This document shows, piece by piece, positions 57,404 to 64,000 of a stretch of 64,000 nucleotides of DNA. The position numbers and the translations under genes are program-made. A model generated the notes under the pieces. That model saw only the letters and a list, made by a program, of their open reading frames with translations, made no database searches and was not told the origin of the DNA. Every line of letters starts with the position of its first letter. The stretch's first letter is position 1. Source of the DNA: Metallosphaera sedula DSM 5348 (GTDB lineage: Archaea > Thermoproteota > Thermoprotei_A > Sulfolobales > Sulfolobaceae); NCBI RefSeq assembly GCF_000016605.1, contig NC_009440.1, positions 1,227,789 to 1,291,788 of the forward strand. Direction: 5' to 3'.

Positions 57404-58567
57404 CTAGAAAATTCCGTTAATCGAGAACGTCCTGGCCATTCTATTAATTGAGGCGAGTTCAGCGAGGGCTACCTTGTCCCAGGAGGAATACATCTCAGGG
57501 ACGTTAACCTCACTCCTCTCCTGCTTCAGGCACAGGGAGGCCATACCGCTTAAGTTGTCCTCCTCCACGGTGTGAACGCCCTTAACACCGCGATATATCT
57601 CCCTGATTGCGGGTGTATCATAAGCTATTACGGAAGTGTTCAGGGCCAACGATTCCAACACCACAAGGGAGAAGCTGTCGTAGTGCGAGGGATAAAGCGT
57701 GAACTGGGCCCCAGCCACGACCTTGTACAAATCCTCCCCACTCCTGAAGCCCAGGTACTCCACGTTAACGTTAAGTCTGCGGACGAGCCTGGTAAACTCC
57801 TCCCGGTCATCCTCGCTCAGGAACTGTCCCATCACGTAAAGCCTCATGTCCCTATGCTCGTTTACCCTCTTCCAGATTAGGGGGACGTCAAAGAGTCCCT
57901 TCTCGGGAATTAACCTGGTGAAGTAGACTGCGTAATCCTCCTTCTCCCTCCTCACCTTGCTCACCTCTGGATCTATGGCATTCCCCGGGGTCGTGACGTC
58001 ATATGGGATCATCTGATCTAGGCCTGAATAAGTTAAGGGAATCCTGCTCACGGAAATGGCGAAGTTCAACTTTCCCGCCCTAATCAGGGATAGCCAGGTT
58101 CTCTCCTCCTCCTTGGACTCCTGAACTGCCCTCTGAAACCTGGTGAGGGCTCTCCCTGTTGACCCCCTGAACTTGATCCTGAAGAGGGTCGAGAGATCCC
58201 TATAGAAGGGTTCCAGTTGCAGTTGAACGCCGACGGGGGAATTGGTCAGGGTCGAGGCTAACTCCACGTTTTCACCAGAGTTACTATACACGAGGGCGAG
58301 ATCGTATTTACCTGGTCTCAGGAGTTTAAGGAACTCCTCCAGTGAGTTTGCATCCCTTAACGCATCGAGGGAGACGGTAGCCTTCAAGTCCTTCAGTAAG
58401 GAGATCAACTCATCCCTATGCCCGCTTAAGGCGAGCCTCACATTCCTCAATGAGGGAACTATATCCACCTCGAGGTAGGAGGGTAACCTCCTCATAATTT
58501 CCAGGTTTCTCTTGTACCCACCACTATGCTCCACGAGGCCGAAGTCCACCACTGCGAGAACTCTCAA
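57404..58567 (-). CDS. Glycosyltransferase of family 4 (GT-B fold)
   Basis: 387 residues. N-terminal acceptor domain (AVVDFGLVEHSGGYKRN), then the C-terminal donor domain with AVYFTRLIPEKGLFDVP (about 217-233, the Arg/Lys diphosphate site), YLGFRSGEDLYKVVAGAQFTLYPSHYDSFSLVVLESLA (about 290-330, the E-x7-E motif written here as key pieces only: SHYDSFSLVVLE). It transfers a sugar from a nucleotide donor, probably for S-layer, archaellum or lipid glycans. Confidence 0.85.
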   Translation of the reverse strand: MRVLAVVDFGLVEHSGGYKRNLEIMRRLPSYLEVDIVPSLRNVRLALSGHRDELISLLKDLKATVSLDALRDANSLEEFLKLLRPGKYDLALVYSNSGENVELASTLTNSPVGVQLQLEPFYRDLSTLFRIKFRGSTGRALTRFQRAVQESKEEERTWLSLIRAGKLNFAISVSRIPLTYSGLDQMIPYDVTTPGNAIDPEVSKVRREKEDYAVYFTRLIPEKGLFDVPLIWKRVNEHRDMRLYVMGQFLSEDDREEFTRLVRRLNVNVEYLGFRSGEDLYKVVAGAQFTLYPSHYDSFSLVVLESLALNTSVIAYDTPAIREIYRGVKGVHTVEEDNLSGMASLCLKQERSEVNVPEMYSSWDKVALAELASINRMARTFSINGIF

Positions 58568-58623
58568 GACTAGGAATAAGTTGGGTACAAGGTATTAAAT
58601 CAATGTCGTGAAAGTCCTGGAGC

Positions 58624-59013
58624 TCACTTTATCCAGATCCTCTCTATTTCCTTGATCTTCTCGAAGTCGGAGTCCTCGGTGAGAATCTTCTTTATGGAGT
58701 TGTTGAGCATTACTGCCACGTGAAACGCGTCTGAGGGATAGAGGGAATACCTAGTGATGAGCTCCTTGCTAACCTGGTACTCCCTCAGGGAGATCGGAAA
58801 TACCACTACGTAAGGTAAGACTAGCTCGTCCAGAAATCGCAATGTGTCGCCGAAATTCACGCCATACTTCTTCCTCGAGACGTAGATCACCTCGTCTAGG
58901 ACCAGGGGGTCAACGCCCATACTCTCATTGGAAAGTATCCTGAGGTAGAAGCTCTTGACCGGGTCAACTCCCAGGTTTAGGTACACCAAGAAGTTTGCAT
59001 CCAAGAATATCAA
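58624..59013 (-). CDS. vapC: PIN-domain toxin of a VapBC pair
   Basis: 129 residues. The PIN acidic residues are in MIFLDANFLVYL (Asp5), LDEVIYVSR (Asp/Glu about 39), YPSDAFHVAVML (Asp about 94) and LTEDSDFEKIKEI (Asp about 116). VapC toxins are Mg2+-dependent RNases. The start overlaps the antitoxin stop by 4 nt. Confidence 0.9.
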   Translation of the reverse strand: MIFLDANFLVYLNLGVDPVKSFYLRILSNESMGVDPLVLDEVIYVSRKKYGVNFGDTLRFLDELVLPYVVVFPISLREYQVSKELITRYSLYPSDAFHVAVMLNNSIKKILTEDSDFEKIKEIERIWIK

Positions 59014-59270
59014 TCGTCAAACTCCTCCTCCAACACGACGCCCTTTAAATCTCCAAGGCTGGCCCTTCTTGCATACGCGATCCTTCTCTCGTGTTCCTCA
59101 AACTTCCTCTCCACCTCCTCCAGATCAACTTTCCTTTCCTTTTCCAGGACTATCTTGCCATTCTCTACCCTGAGTTCCAGGAAGTCGCCCTCATTGATGC
59201 CGAGCAGGTCTCTGACGTTCTTGGGGATTATCATGTAACCCTTCTTTCCTACCTCTACCCTAAGAGTCAA
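59010..59270 (-). CDS. vapB: AbrB-type antitoxin of a VapBC pair
   Basis: 86 residues. An N-terminal AbrB/SpoVT DNA-binding fold (VGKKGYMIIPKNVRDLLGI, about 6-24, then EGDFLELRVENGKIVLE) is followed by an acidic helical C-terminus that would wrap the toxin. It should repress the operon. A TATA-like TTAGCCAG region lies just upstream but is not clear. Confidence 0.88.
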   Translation of the reverse strand: MTLRVEVGKKGYMIIPKNVRDLLGINEGDFLELRVENGKIVLEKERKVDLEEVERKFEEHERRIAYARRASLGDLKGVVLEEEFDD

Positions 59271-59335
59271 TCCGGCTTCACTATGGTTTAACTGGCTAAA
59301 CCAACTAAAAAATGTTGACTAAAAGTGTCTGGGTC

Positions 59336-59962
59336 TCATCTAAGCCACCACTCCACCAGGTAACTCGCGATTCTTAGGAGACTGTTTTGCCTTATCTCGA
59401 CCTCCTTCACCCAATCCTGATTGCCACCGTATTCCCTGATCCATTCCTCTACCATTTTTCCGTCCACCTCCACATGAAATTGAAGACCAAGGGCATGACT
59501 GAATGAGAATGCTTGAAAATACTTCTCACTGTAGGCTAGAAGCTCAGATCCTTCGGGGAGAGAGAACGTATCACCGTGCCACTGAAATACCTCAACCTCG
59601 CCTAGGTTTGCAAGTTTCCCCATGAACTTGACCTTACCTATACCCAGTTCTGGACCGAAGGCTCCCTTCACAACCTTACCCCCAAGCGCATAGGAGAGGA
59701 GTTGCGCCCCTAAGCAGATTCCTAGGACCCTCTTATCCTCTGCTATTGCTTTTTGGATTAGATCAACCTCCCTCCTGAGATGTGGATATTTCTCCATCTC
59801 GTACACGCCCATGGGTCCTCCGAGGACGATGAGCCCTTCGAATTCCTCCTTTCCCGTTAGGTCCTCAGCGCTTACCGTCAGGGTACGTATTCCCTTGGAA
59901 TCTAGTACTTGCTTCAGCGTACCCAATCCCTCGATAGGGTAATTTTGAATCACAAGAAACAT
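59336..59962 (-). CDS. Class I glutamine amidotransferase-like protein
   Basis: 208 residues from ATG 59962 (MFLVIQNYPIEG); the frame is open to 60004, but an ATATTAAAC box lies in that extension at leaderless distance. The triad is present: Cys in GICLGAQLLSYALGG (about 87-101), His in LQFHVEVDGKMVEEW (about 160) and the following Glu. The oxyanion stretch is GLIVLGGPMGVYE. It is related to the GMP-synthase amidotransferase domain but stands alone, so the ammonia acceptor is unknown. Confidence 0.8.
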   Translation of the reverse strand: MFLVIQNYPIEGLGTLKQVLDSKGIRTLTVSAEDLTGKEEFEGLIVLGGPMGVYEMEKYPHLRREVDLIQKAIAEDKRVLGICLGAQLLSYALGGKVVKGAFGPELGIGKVKFMGKLANLGEVEVFQWHGDTFSLPEGSELLAYSEKYFQAFSFSHALGLQFHVEVDGKMVEEWIREYGGNQDWVKEVEIRQNSLLRIASYLVEWWLR

Positions 59963-60190
59963 GATCTCTAAAAGTACTTTGGGTTTAATATCCTCCTCCC
60001 TCATGACTTTGAATTGTTTTCAAATAGAGCTTCAGGAGTGGATGTCATGGCTAAACAGTAGAATCCGAATCCTAGCTGTCCAAGGTAAGCTACCTGATTC
60101 CTTAGGCAGTGATACCCAAACTTCAACCTAACAAATCTCAACTTGAACTATTGCGTTTTGCTTTTTAGGATATGCGATCAATATAATATT

Positions 60191-60841
60191 ATGAGTCCCA
60201 AGAAAATTTATGACCTGTCCGTAACCCTCCAGCCTTACATGCCCATCTGGCCCACCAATCCAATGGTGGAGATAAAACCTGTGGGCATAATGAGCAGAGA
60301 CGGATATAACGTCGAGACCATATCCTTTGCCACTCACACTGGAACTCACATAGACGCTCCCTATCACTTCGACGAGTATGGAGTTACTGTAGACAAGATT
60401 GACCTCCACGTACTAGTGAACAAGGGATACTGTATTTCACCCAAGACCAAGGGAAAGGAGATCACGGCAGAGGCACTGAAGGAAGTGTGGAAGCCTGAGT
60501 ATGACGGGAAGACCATCCTAATCAGGACAGGATGGGATAAAAAGAGGGCCTTTACAAAGGAATTCCTCTACGATTTTCCTGGACTCTCCCTAGATGGGGC
60601 GGAGTTTATCATTTCCCATGGCGTCAAACTTGTGGGCATAGATACCCTGGGCATTGAGCCCTATGATCACACCGATTTCAGGGTTCATAAGAAGCTACTC
60701 AGTAGTGGCATCGTGGTAATAGAGGACCTAGCCAATCTAGATCAGCTAGAACCTGGGAAGGAATACCTTATCGTCGCGCTCCCAATCAAGGTAGGAAGGG
60801 GAAGCGGGGCGATGGCCAGGGTAATAGCAATGGAGGAGTAA
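60191..60841 (+). CDS. Cyclase / kynurenine-formamidase-like metal hydrolase
   Basis: 216 residues from ATG 60191 (MSPKKIYDLSV); 48 nt of open frame upstream contain the probable TATA box (CTTTTTAGG, about 60158-60166). The metal motif is FATHTGTHIDAPYHFDEYG (the HxGTHxDxPxHF signature, about 46-64). DFPGLSLDGAEFI and the C-terminal LPIKVGRGSGAMARV are also family features. It probably hydrolyses an N-formyl or cyclic substrate. OsmC follows after one base. Confidence 0.85.
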   Translation: MSPKKIYDLSVTLQPYMPIWPTNPMVEIKPVGIMSRDGYNVETISFATHTGTHIDAPYHFDEYGVTVDKIDLHVLVNKGYCISPKTKGKEITAEALKEVWKPEYDGKTILIRTGWDKKRAFTKEFLYDFPGLSLDGAEFIISHGVKLVGIDTLGIEPYDHTDFRVHKKLLSSGIVVIEDLANLDQLEPGKEYLIVALPIKVGRGSGAMARVIAMEE

Positions 60842-60842
60842 C

Positions 60843-61352
60843 ATGAGAATCAACAACATAGACCAAGATGCGCTTCAGACCTTGAGGGAAAGGGGATCCA
60901 GGGAAGGATCAATTCCCATGGAGAGGCATATAGAGGGAGAGTTTAGACTAGAAGGCTCCCCTATGTTTGTTGCCGAAATGAAGACCGAAACCACAAAGGT
61001 AATAGTAACGGCTGACGAACCCAAGATCCTTGGCGGACAGGGAGTTCACGGAACACCCTTAAGCTACGTTCTATTCGGAGTCATGGCGTGCTTCGCCTCA
61101 ACTCTCGCCTTAGAAGCCTCACAGGCTGGAATAGTTATGGAGAGGCTCAACGTGAGGGGACACATATACTATGATCTCGCTCCTGTGGTCACGGATAAGG
61201 AGGGCCCCATAATAAAGAAACTGGTCCTTGAGGTGATCAGCGATAAGGATCTTTCAAAGGTTTTAGAGAGGGCTGAGAGAAAATGCCCTGCTCTCTTCCT
61301 AGTGAAGAATCCGATCCCAGTGGAGGTTAGGCAAACAGGGGGCACTCGATAA
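60843..61352 (+). CDS. OsmC/Ohr-family protein
   Basis: 169 residues. The two redox Cys sit in GVMACFASTLALEAS (about 77-91) and ERKCPALFLVKN (about 138), as in OsmC peroxide reductases. The N-terminal about 30 residues are an extra helical piece. It likely reduces organic hydroperoxides with a thiol or lipoyl donor. The ATG follows the cyclase stop with 1 bp between, so the two are one operon. Confidence 0.88.
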   Translation: MRINNIDQDALQTLRERGSREGSIPMERHIEGEFRLEGSPMFVAEMKTETTKVIVTADEPKILGGQGVHGTPLSYVLFGVMACFASTLALEASQAGIVMERLNVRGHIYYDLAPVVTDKEGPIIKKLVLEVISDKDLSKVLERAERKCPALFLVKNPIPVEVRQTGGTR

Positions 61353-61537
61353 GCTCAACGCCCCCTCATATTTCTTCTCGATAATTTCTGGCACGTTTAT
61401 ACCTGAAATTCTTCTAAGACGGGTTTTAATCTTGGATTTAAACCTATCGTAGAGTGCTACGCAGAACCTTGCCTGTCTAAATTTTGTTCATTTCTACCCT
61501 GAAATGCTTAAATACTCCACAGATTTCTTAGGTGTAA

Positions 61538-62890
61538 ATGAGCAAGAAAGAACTTGCAAAGGGATCTGTTTCATATAGAGAAGTAGTGGCTCAAGGAGTG
61601 GGTGGAGCGGCCCCGGCAATGGCCAGCCTAGTGACGCTAACAGGGGCTGCAGCCTACGCCTATGGTTCTTTCCCGCTAGCTGTACTTTTAGCAACGGTAG
61701 CGGTACTCCTTGATGCTACTAGGTTATCCATTACAAGTAGATACGTTCAAAGTGCTAGAGGGATTTACGCATTCATCTCAGAAGGTTTGGGAAAGAAAGT
61801 TGGTTATTTTGTGGGTTGGGCTTACGTTCTCTACGCTCTTACGGCTCTAGTTTTTATCTACCTCTCCATAGGAGTATTTCTGCCAGGTGCATTGCAGGTA
61901 CTTGGGATTAATACTCCGGGATGGATATGGGCTCCCCTAGTCGTGGCCGTCGCGCTATTTGGAGGAATCCTCTCCTACCTTGGAATAAGACCATCCCTCA
62001 AATTTACGCTCACCATGAGCATCCTTGAAATAGCGTTCATTCTGGGAACTTCCCTCTTAATCTTCACTAAGGTGTCGCCAGATCCTGCCACCTTTACTCT
62101 CAAGTACGCCCCACCGCCATCCGCATTCAACGTCGGAGTAGGCATGGCTTTCGTGTTCCTGGCCTTCGCGGGATATGAGACTACCTCAGTCCTAGGAGAG
62201 GAGGCTGTGGACCCTAAGAACACCATAACTAAGGGTGTCTTCACCAGTGCCTTGCTCGTGGGGATTACCTACCTTATGGCCAGCGAAGCCTTCACTGTGG
62301 GTTGGGGGGTCAACGACATGTCATCCTTCTTTAGCCAACTTGTTCCAGGCATCGTCCTGGGAATGAGATATGGAGGTTTCGTCCTGGCAGTTATCCTAAC
62401 GATTCTGCTCATAAACAGCGGACTAACAGACTCTGTAACTTTCTTCAACACAGTATCCAGGGTGGTCTACGCCATGGCTAGGGACGGCGTCCTAGATAAG
62501 AGATTGGAGGGAATACATGATAACAACAGAACTCCCCACGTAGCCATCCTCTTCTCCCTTGCCTTCTCTCTTCTATACACTCTCATCTTCTCAGCAGCGA
62601 TAGGGCCAGCTAACGTTTTCTTATCAGTTGGTATCACCACAACGTTCGGTTTCCTGATTGCCATATTTACTGCAAACATTAGTCTATTATTCATCTTAAG
62701 AAGGTTTAGCGCACTTAACGTGTGGAACGTTCTTCTCACGGTGATCATAAATGCGATTCTAGGATTCGTAATATTTGCCAACATAGTTACAACTGCAGTC
62801 AATTCCTTCGTTCTCATTGGAGTTGCTACATTCGCCGGCTGGATGATAATCGGGGCAATTTATTATTGGTTGAGAAAAGTAAGAGTATAA
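61538..62890 (+). CDS. APC-superfamily amino-acid permease
   Basis: 450 residues, about 12 helices. The first helix VAQGVGGAAPAMASLVTLTG and the loop ESEG-like SARGIYAFISEGLGKKVG (about 75-92) are APC features; GMAFVFLAFAGYETTSVLGEE (helix 6) and GILDKR-like DGVLDKRLEGIH follow. Distinct from the permease at 16519. A GCTTAAATA box (about 61507-61515) at leaderless distance. Confidence 0.85.
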   Translation: MSKKELAKGSVSYREVVAQGVGGAAPAMASLVTLTGAAAYAYGSFPLAVLLATVAVLLDATRLSITSRYVQSARGIYAFISEGLGKKVGYFVGWAYVLYALTALVFIYLSIGVFLPGALQVLGINTPGWIWAPLVVAVALFGGILSYLGIRPSLKFTLTMSILEIAFILGTSLLIFTKVSPDPATFTLKYAPPPSAFNVGVGMAFVFLAFAGYETTSVLGEEAVDPKNTITKGVFTSALLVGITYLMASEAFTVGWGVNDMSSFFSQLVPGIVLGMRYGGFVLAVILTILLINSGLTDSVTFFNTVSRVVYAMARDGVLDKRLEGIHDNNRTPHVAILFSLAFSLLYTLIFSAAIGPANVFLSVGITTTFGFLIAIFTANISLLFILRRFSALNVWNVLLTVIINAILGFVIFANIVTTAVNSFVLIGVATFAGWMIIGAIYYWLRKVRV

Positions 62891-62904
62891 AAATTCTTTT
62901 TAGA

Positions 62905-63477
62905 CTAAAGGGGAAGCGTCCATCCCAACGCAAAAGTGGTTATTGCAGCGAAAGTTAGATACATTAACCACACTGCAGTAATTAGATGGAACGCTCCCTT
63001 AATTCTGATCCATAATCTGGAACCGGTTAGACTTGCAGGTATATCGGAGATGTACACCAGCGTCAGAAGGGTGAAAAGTATGCCTACAGAAACATCACCA
63101 ACATCATAGAATACTAACGCACCGATTATGGAAAGCCACAGGAAGGCTATGGCCATGTAGCCATCTATTCTCGTATCTCCTCCGAAATGCTTGTTTAGTC
63201 CCATGGCGAACCAATGAACTCCATAAGCTGTGAACGCTACAGCTGCCATGTAAATCGCGTTAGTCGTTGATACATGGAAAACAGTTATGTAAGTCCACAA
63301 TATCAATCCAGTAAGGAATTGCATGAAACCTGGCATCCATAGTCCCCACTGTCCAAGACCTTTGTTCAGTGATTCCGAACTGCTGGGAAAGTTTGTCACT
63401 TCCCATCCTCCATAAACAAAATAGCCCGTACCAAGACCAAAAAATCCTACAGCTATTGGTAATAGGGGTAGAGCCAT
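62905..63477 (-). CDS. Acetate-type transporter (GPR1/FUN34/YaaH family)
   Basis: 190 residues with six membrane helices. Family-like stretches are FMQFLTGLILW (about 54-64) and AFTAYGVHWFAMGL (about 82-95), corresponding to the second and third helices of SatP/YaaH. The usual N-terminal NPAPLGL motif is not recognisable (PLLPIAVGFFGLG instead), so the assignment is tentative at the substrate level. It is convergent with the APC permease (14 bp gap). Confidence 0.65.
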   Translation of the reverse strand: MALPLLPIAVGFFGLGTGYFVYGGWEVTNFPSSSESLNKGLGQWGLWMPGFMQFLTGLILWTYITVFHVSTTNAIYMAAVAFTAYGVHWFAMGLNKHFGGDTRIDGYMAIAFLWLSIIGALVFYDVGDVSVGILFTLLTLVYISDIPASLTGSRLWIRIKGAFHLITAVWLMYLTFAAITTFALGWTLPL

Positions 63478-63680
63478 ATTTATCCTAGTCGAAAAATTAC
63501 AGATATTTCTTTTATAAAATTTTCCAGTAATTGCTCAATTAATACATTTACAAATATTAAAATCGACCTCCTAAGATACTTTTTATTAAATTAAAAGTCA
63601 TACAAGTTTGATAAATTATTGAGTTTATTTTGAGTTTAGTCATTAAAAAATAAACTCAAGTAACAGGGTTGAACAAATCA

Positions 63681-63688
63681 TTATAAAC
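63681..63688 (+). promoter_or_regulatory. TATA box of the peroxiredoxin gene
   Basis: TTATAAAC centred 25 nt before ATG 63709, giving a leaderless transcript. Confidence 0.6.
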
Positions 63689-63708
63689 TAGCTTTCGAAT
63701 TTTGTGCC

Positions 63709-64000
63709 ATGAAATTGAAGGTAGGAGACCAAGCTCCAGATTTTGAGGGAGTAAGCGAGAGAGGAGATAAAGTAAGGCTCTCAGATTTCAGAGGAAAATA
63801 CGTTGTGCTCTATTTCTATCCAAAGGACGATACACCTGGATGTAGGGCAGAGGCCCTTAGTTTCAAGGAAAACTGGGATGAGATATTAAAGAGGGGGGCC
63901 GTGGTCCTGGGGGTTAGCGGAGATTCCCCAGAATCACACGTAAGGTTCAAGGAGAAGTATGGCCTTCCCTTCACCTTGATCAGTGATGAAGGGGATAAAA
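63709..64000 (+). CDS. bcp: Bcp/PrxQ-type peroxiredoxin, N-terminal part (runs off the window)
   Basis: The first 97 codons are present. VGDQAPDFEGVSERGDKVRLSDF is the N-terminal signature (two adjoining pieces), and the peroxidatic Cys is in DDTPGCRAEALSF (about residue 45). PrxQ proteins usually have a second Cys five residues later (TPGC-T-x-EAC); here that position is Ala-Leu, so it is likely a 1-Cys form. It reduces peroxides with a thioredoxin-like donor. Confidence 0.9.
   Translation, partial: MKLKVGDQAPDFEGVSERGDKVRLSDFRGKYVVLYFYPKDDTPGCRAEALSFKENWDEILKRGAVVLGVSGDSPESHVRFKEKYGLPFTLISDEGDK

Overview
The window looks like chromosomal DNA of a thermoacidophilic crenarchaeon of the order Sulfolobales, most likely Metallosphaera-like (inference). 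The reasons are a moderate G+C content with AGG/AGA-rich arginine codons, TATA boxes about 25 nt upstream of start codons (leaderless transcripts), Sso10a-type DNA-binding proteins, a Dps-like thioferritin, sugar-binding proteins with a class III-like N-terminus, and a complete Sulfolobus-type branched Entner-Doudoroff gene set. I see no tRNA, rRNA, CRISPR array or intact insertion sequence.

Layout. 0-7 kb: end of a FixX ferredoxin, a CBS protein, two MFS exporters, a SRPBCC/DUF3211-type gene with a decayed partner, a RmlD-type reductase and a two-gene operon of unknown role. 7-15.3 kb: an accessory stretch with two Sso10a-like regulators that share a matching inverted repeat at the same distance upstream, two copies of an 85-bp palindromic repeat, a candidate small RNA, a surface-protein export cluster (signal peptidase fused to an extracellular domain, a DUF5305-like protein, a small secreted protein), a TasA/AbpA-like secreted protein, and a metal/oxidative-stress group (Rieske protein, Dps-like protein, divergent Nramp). 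15.4-24 kb: NAD kinase fused to a winged helix, permeases, a solitary molybdenum-hydroxylase large subunit, and a membrane polyferredoxin carrying a His/Met-rich metal motif. 24-32 kb: a long gene-poor stretch, an 8-blade beta-propeller surface protein, a decayed transposase, a HEPN-MNT toxin-antitoxin pair, a MarR-MFS drug-export pair and a truncated racemase-like gene. 32-42 kb: a B12-type radical SAM enzyme, a dienelactone hydrolase, a four-gene CUT1 sugar ABC transporter, a thiolase lacking its catalytic cysteine with a zinc-ribbon partner, and an acyl-CoA synthetase.

42-56 kb is a sugar-catabolism island: SMP-30 lactonase, an MHS-family transporter interrupted by one in-frame TAG, then kdgA-kdgK-gapN, glucose dehydrogenase with a coupled 57-residue membrane protein, and gluconate dehydratase. 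Together these would take glucose or galactose through gluconate and KDG (free or phosphorylated) to pyruvate and 3-phosphoglycerate. 55.6-64 kb: PIG-L deacetylase, Ni/Co permease, glycosyltransferase, VapBC, a glutamine amidotransferase, a cyclase-OsmC pair, an amino-acid permease, an acetate-type transporter and the start of a Bcp peroxiredoxin.

Several genes are broken or recoded on close reading (the MHS transporter, the second DUF3211-type gene, the racemase fragment, the transposase). Several short genes were recovered by hand (46, 57 and 32 residues).
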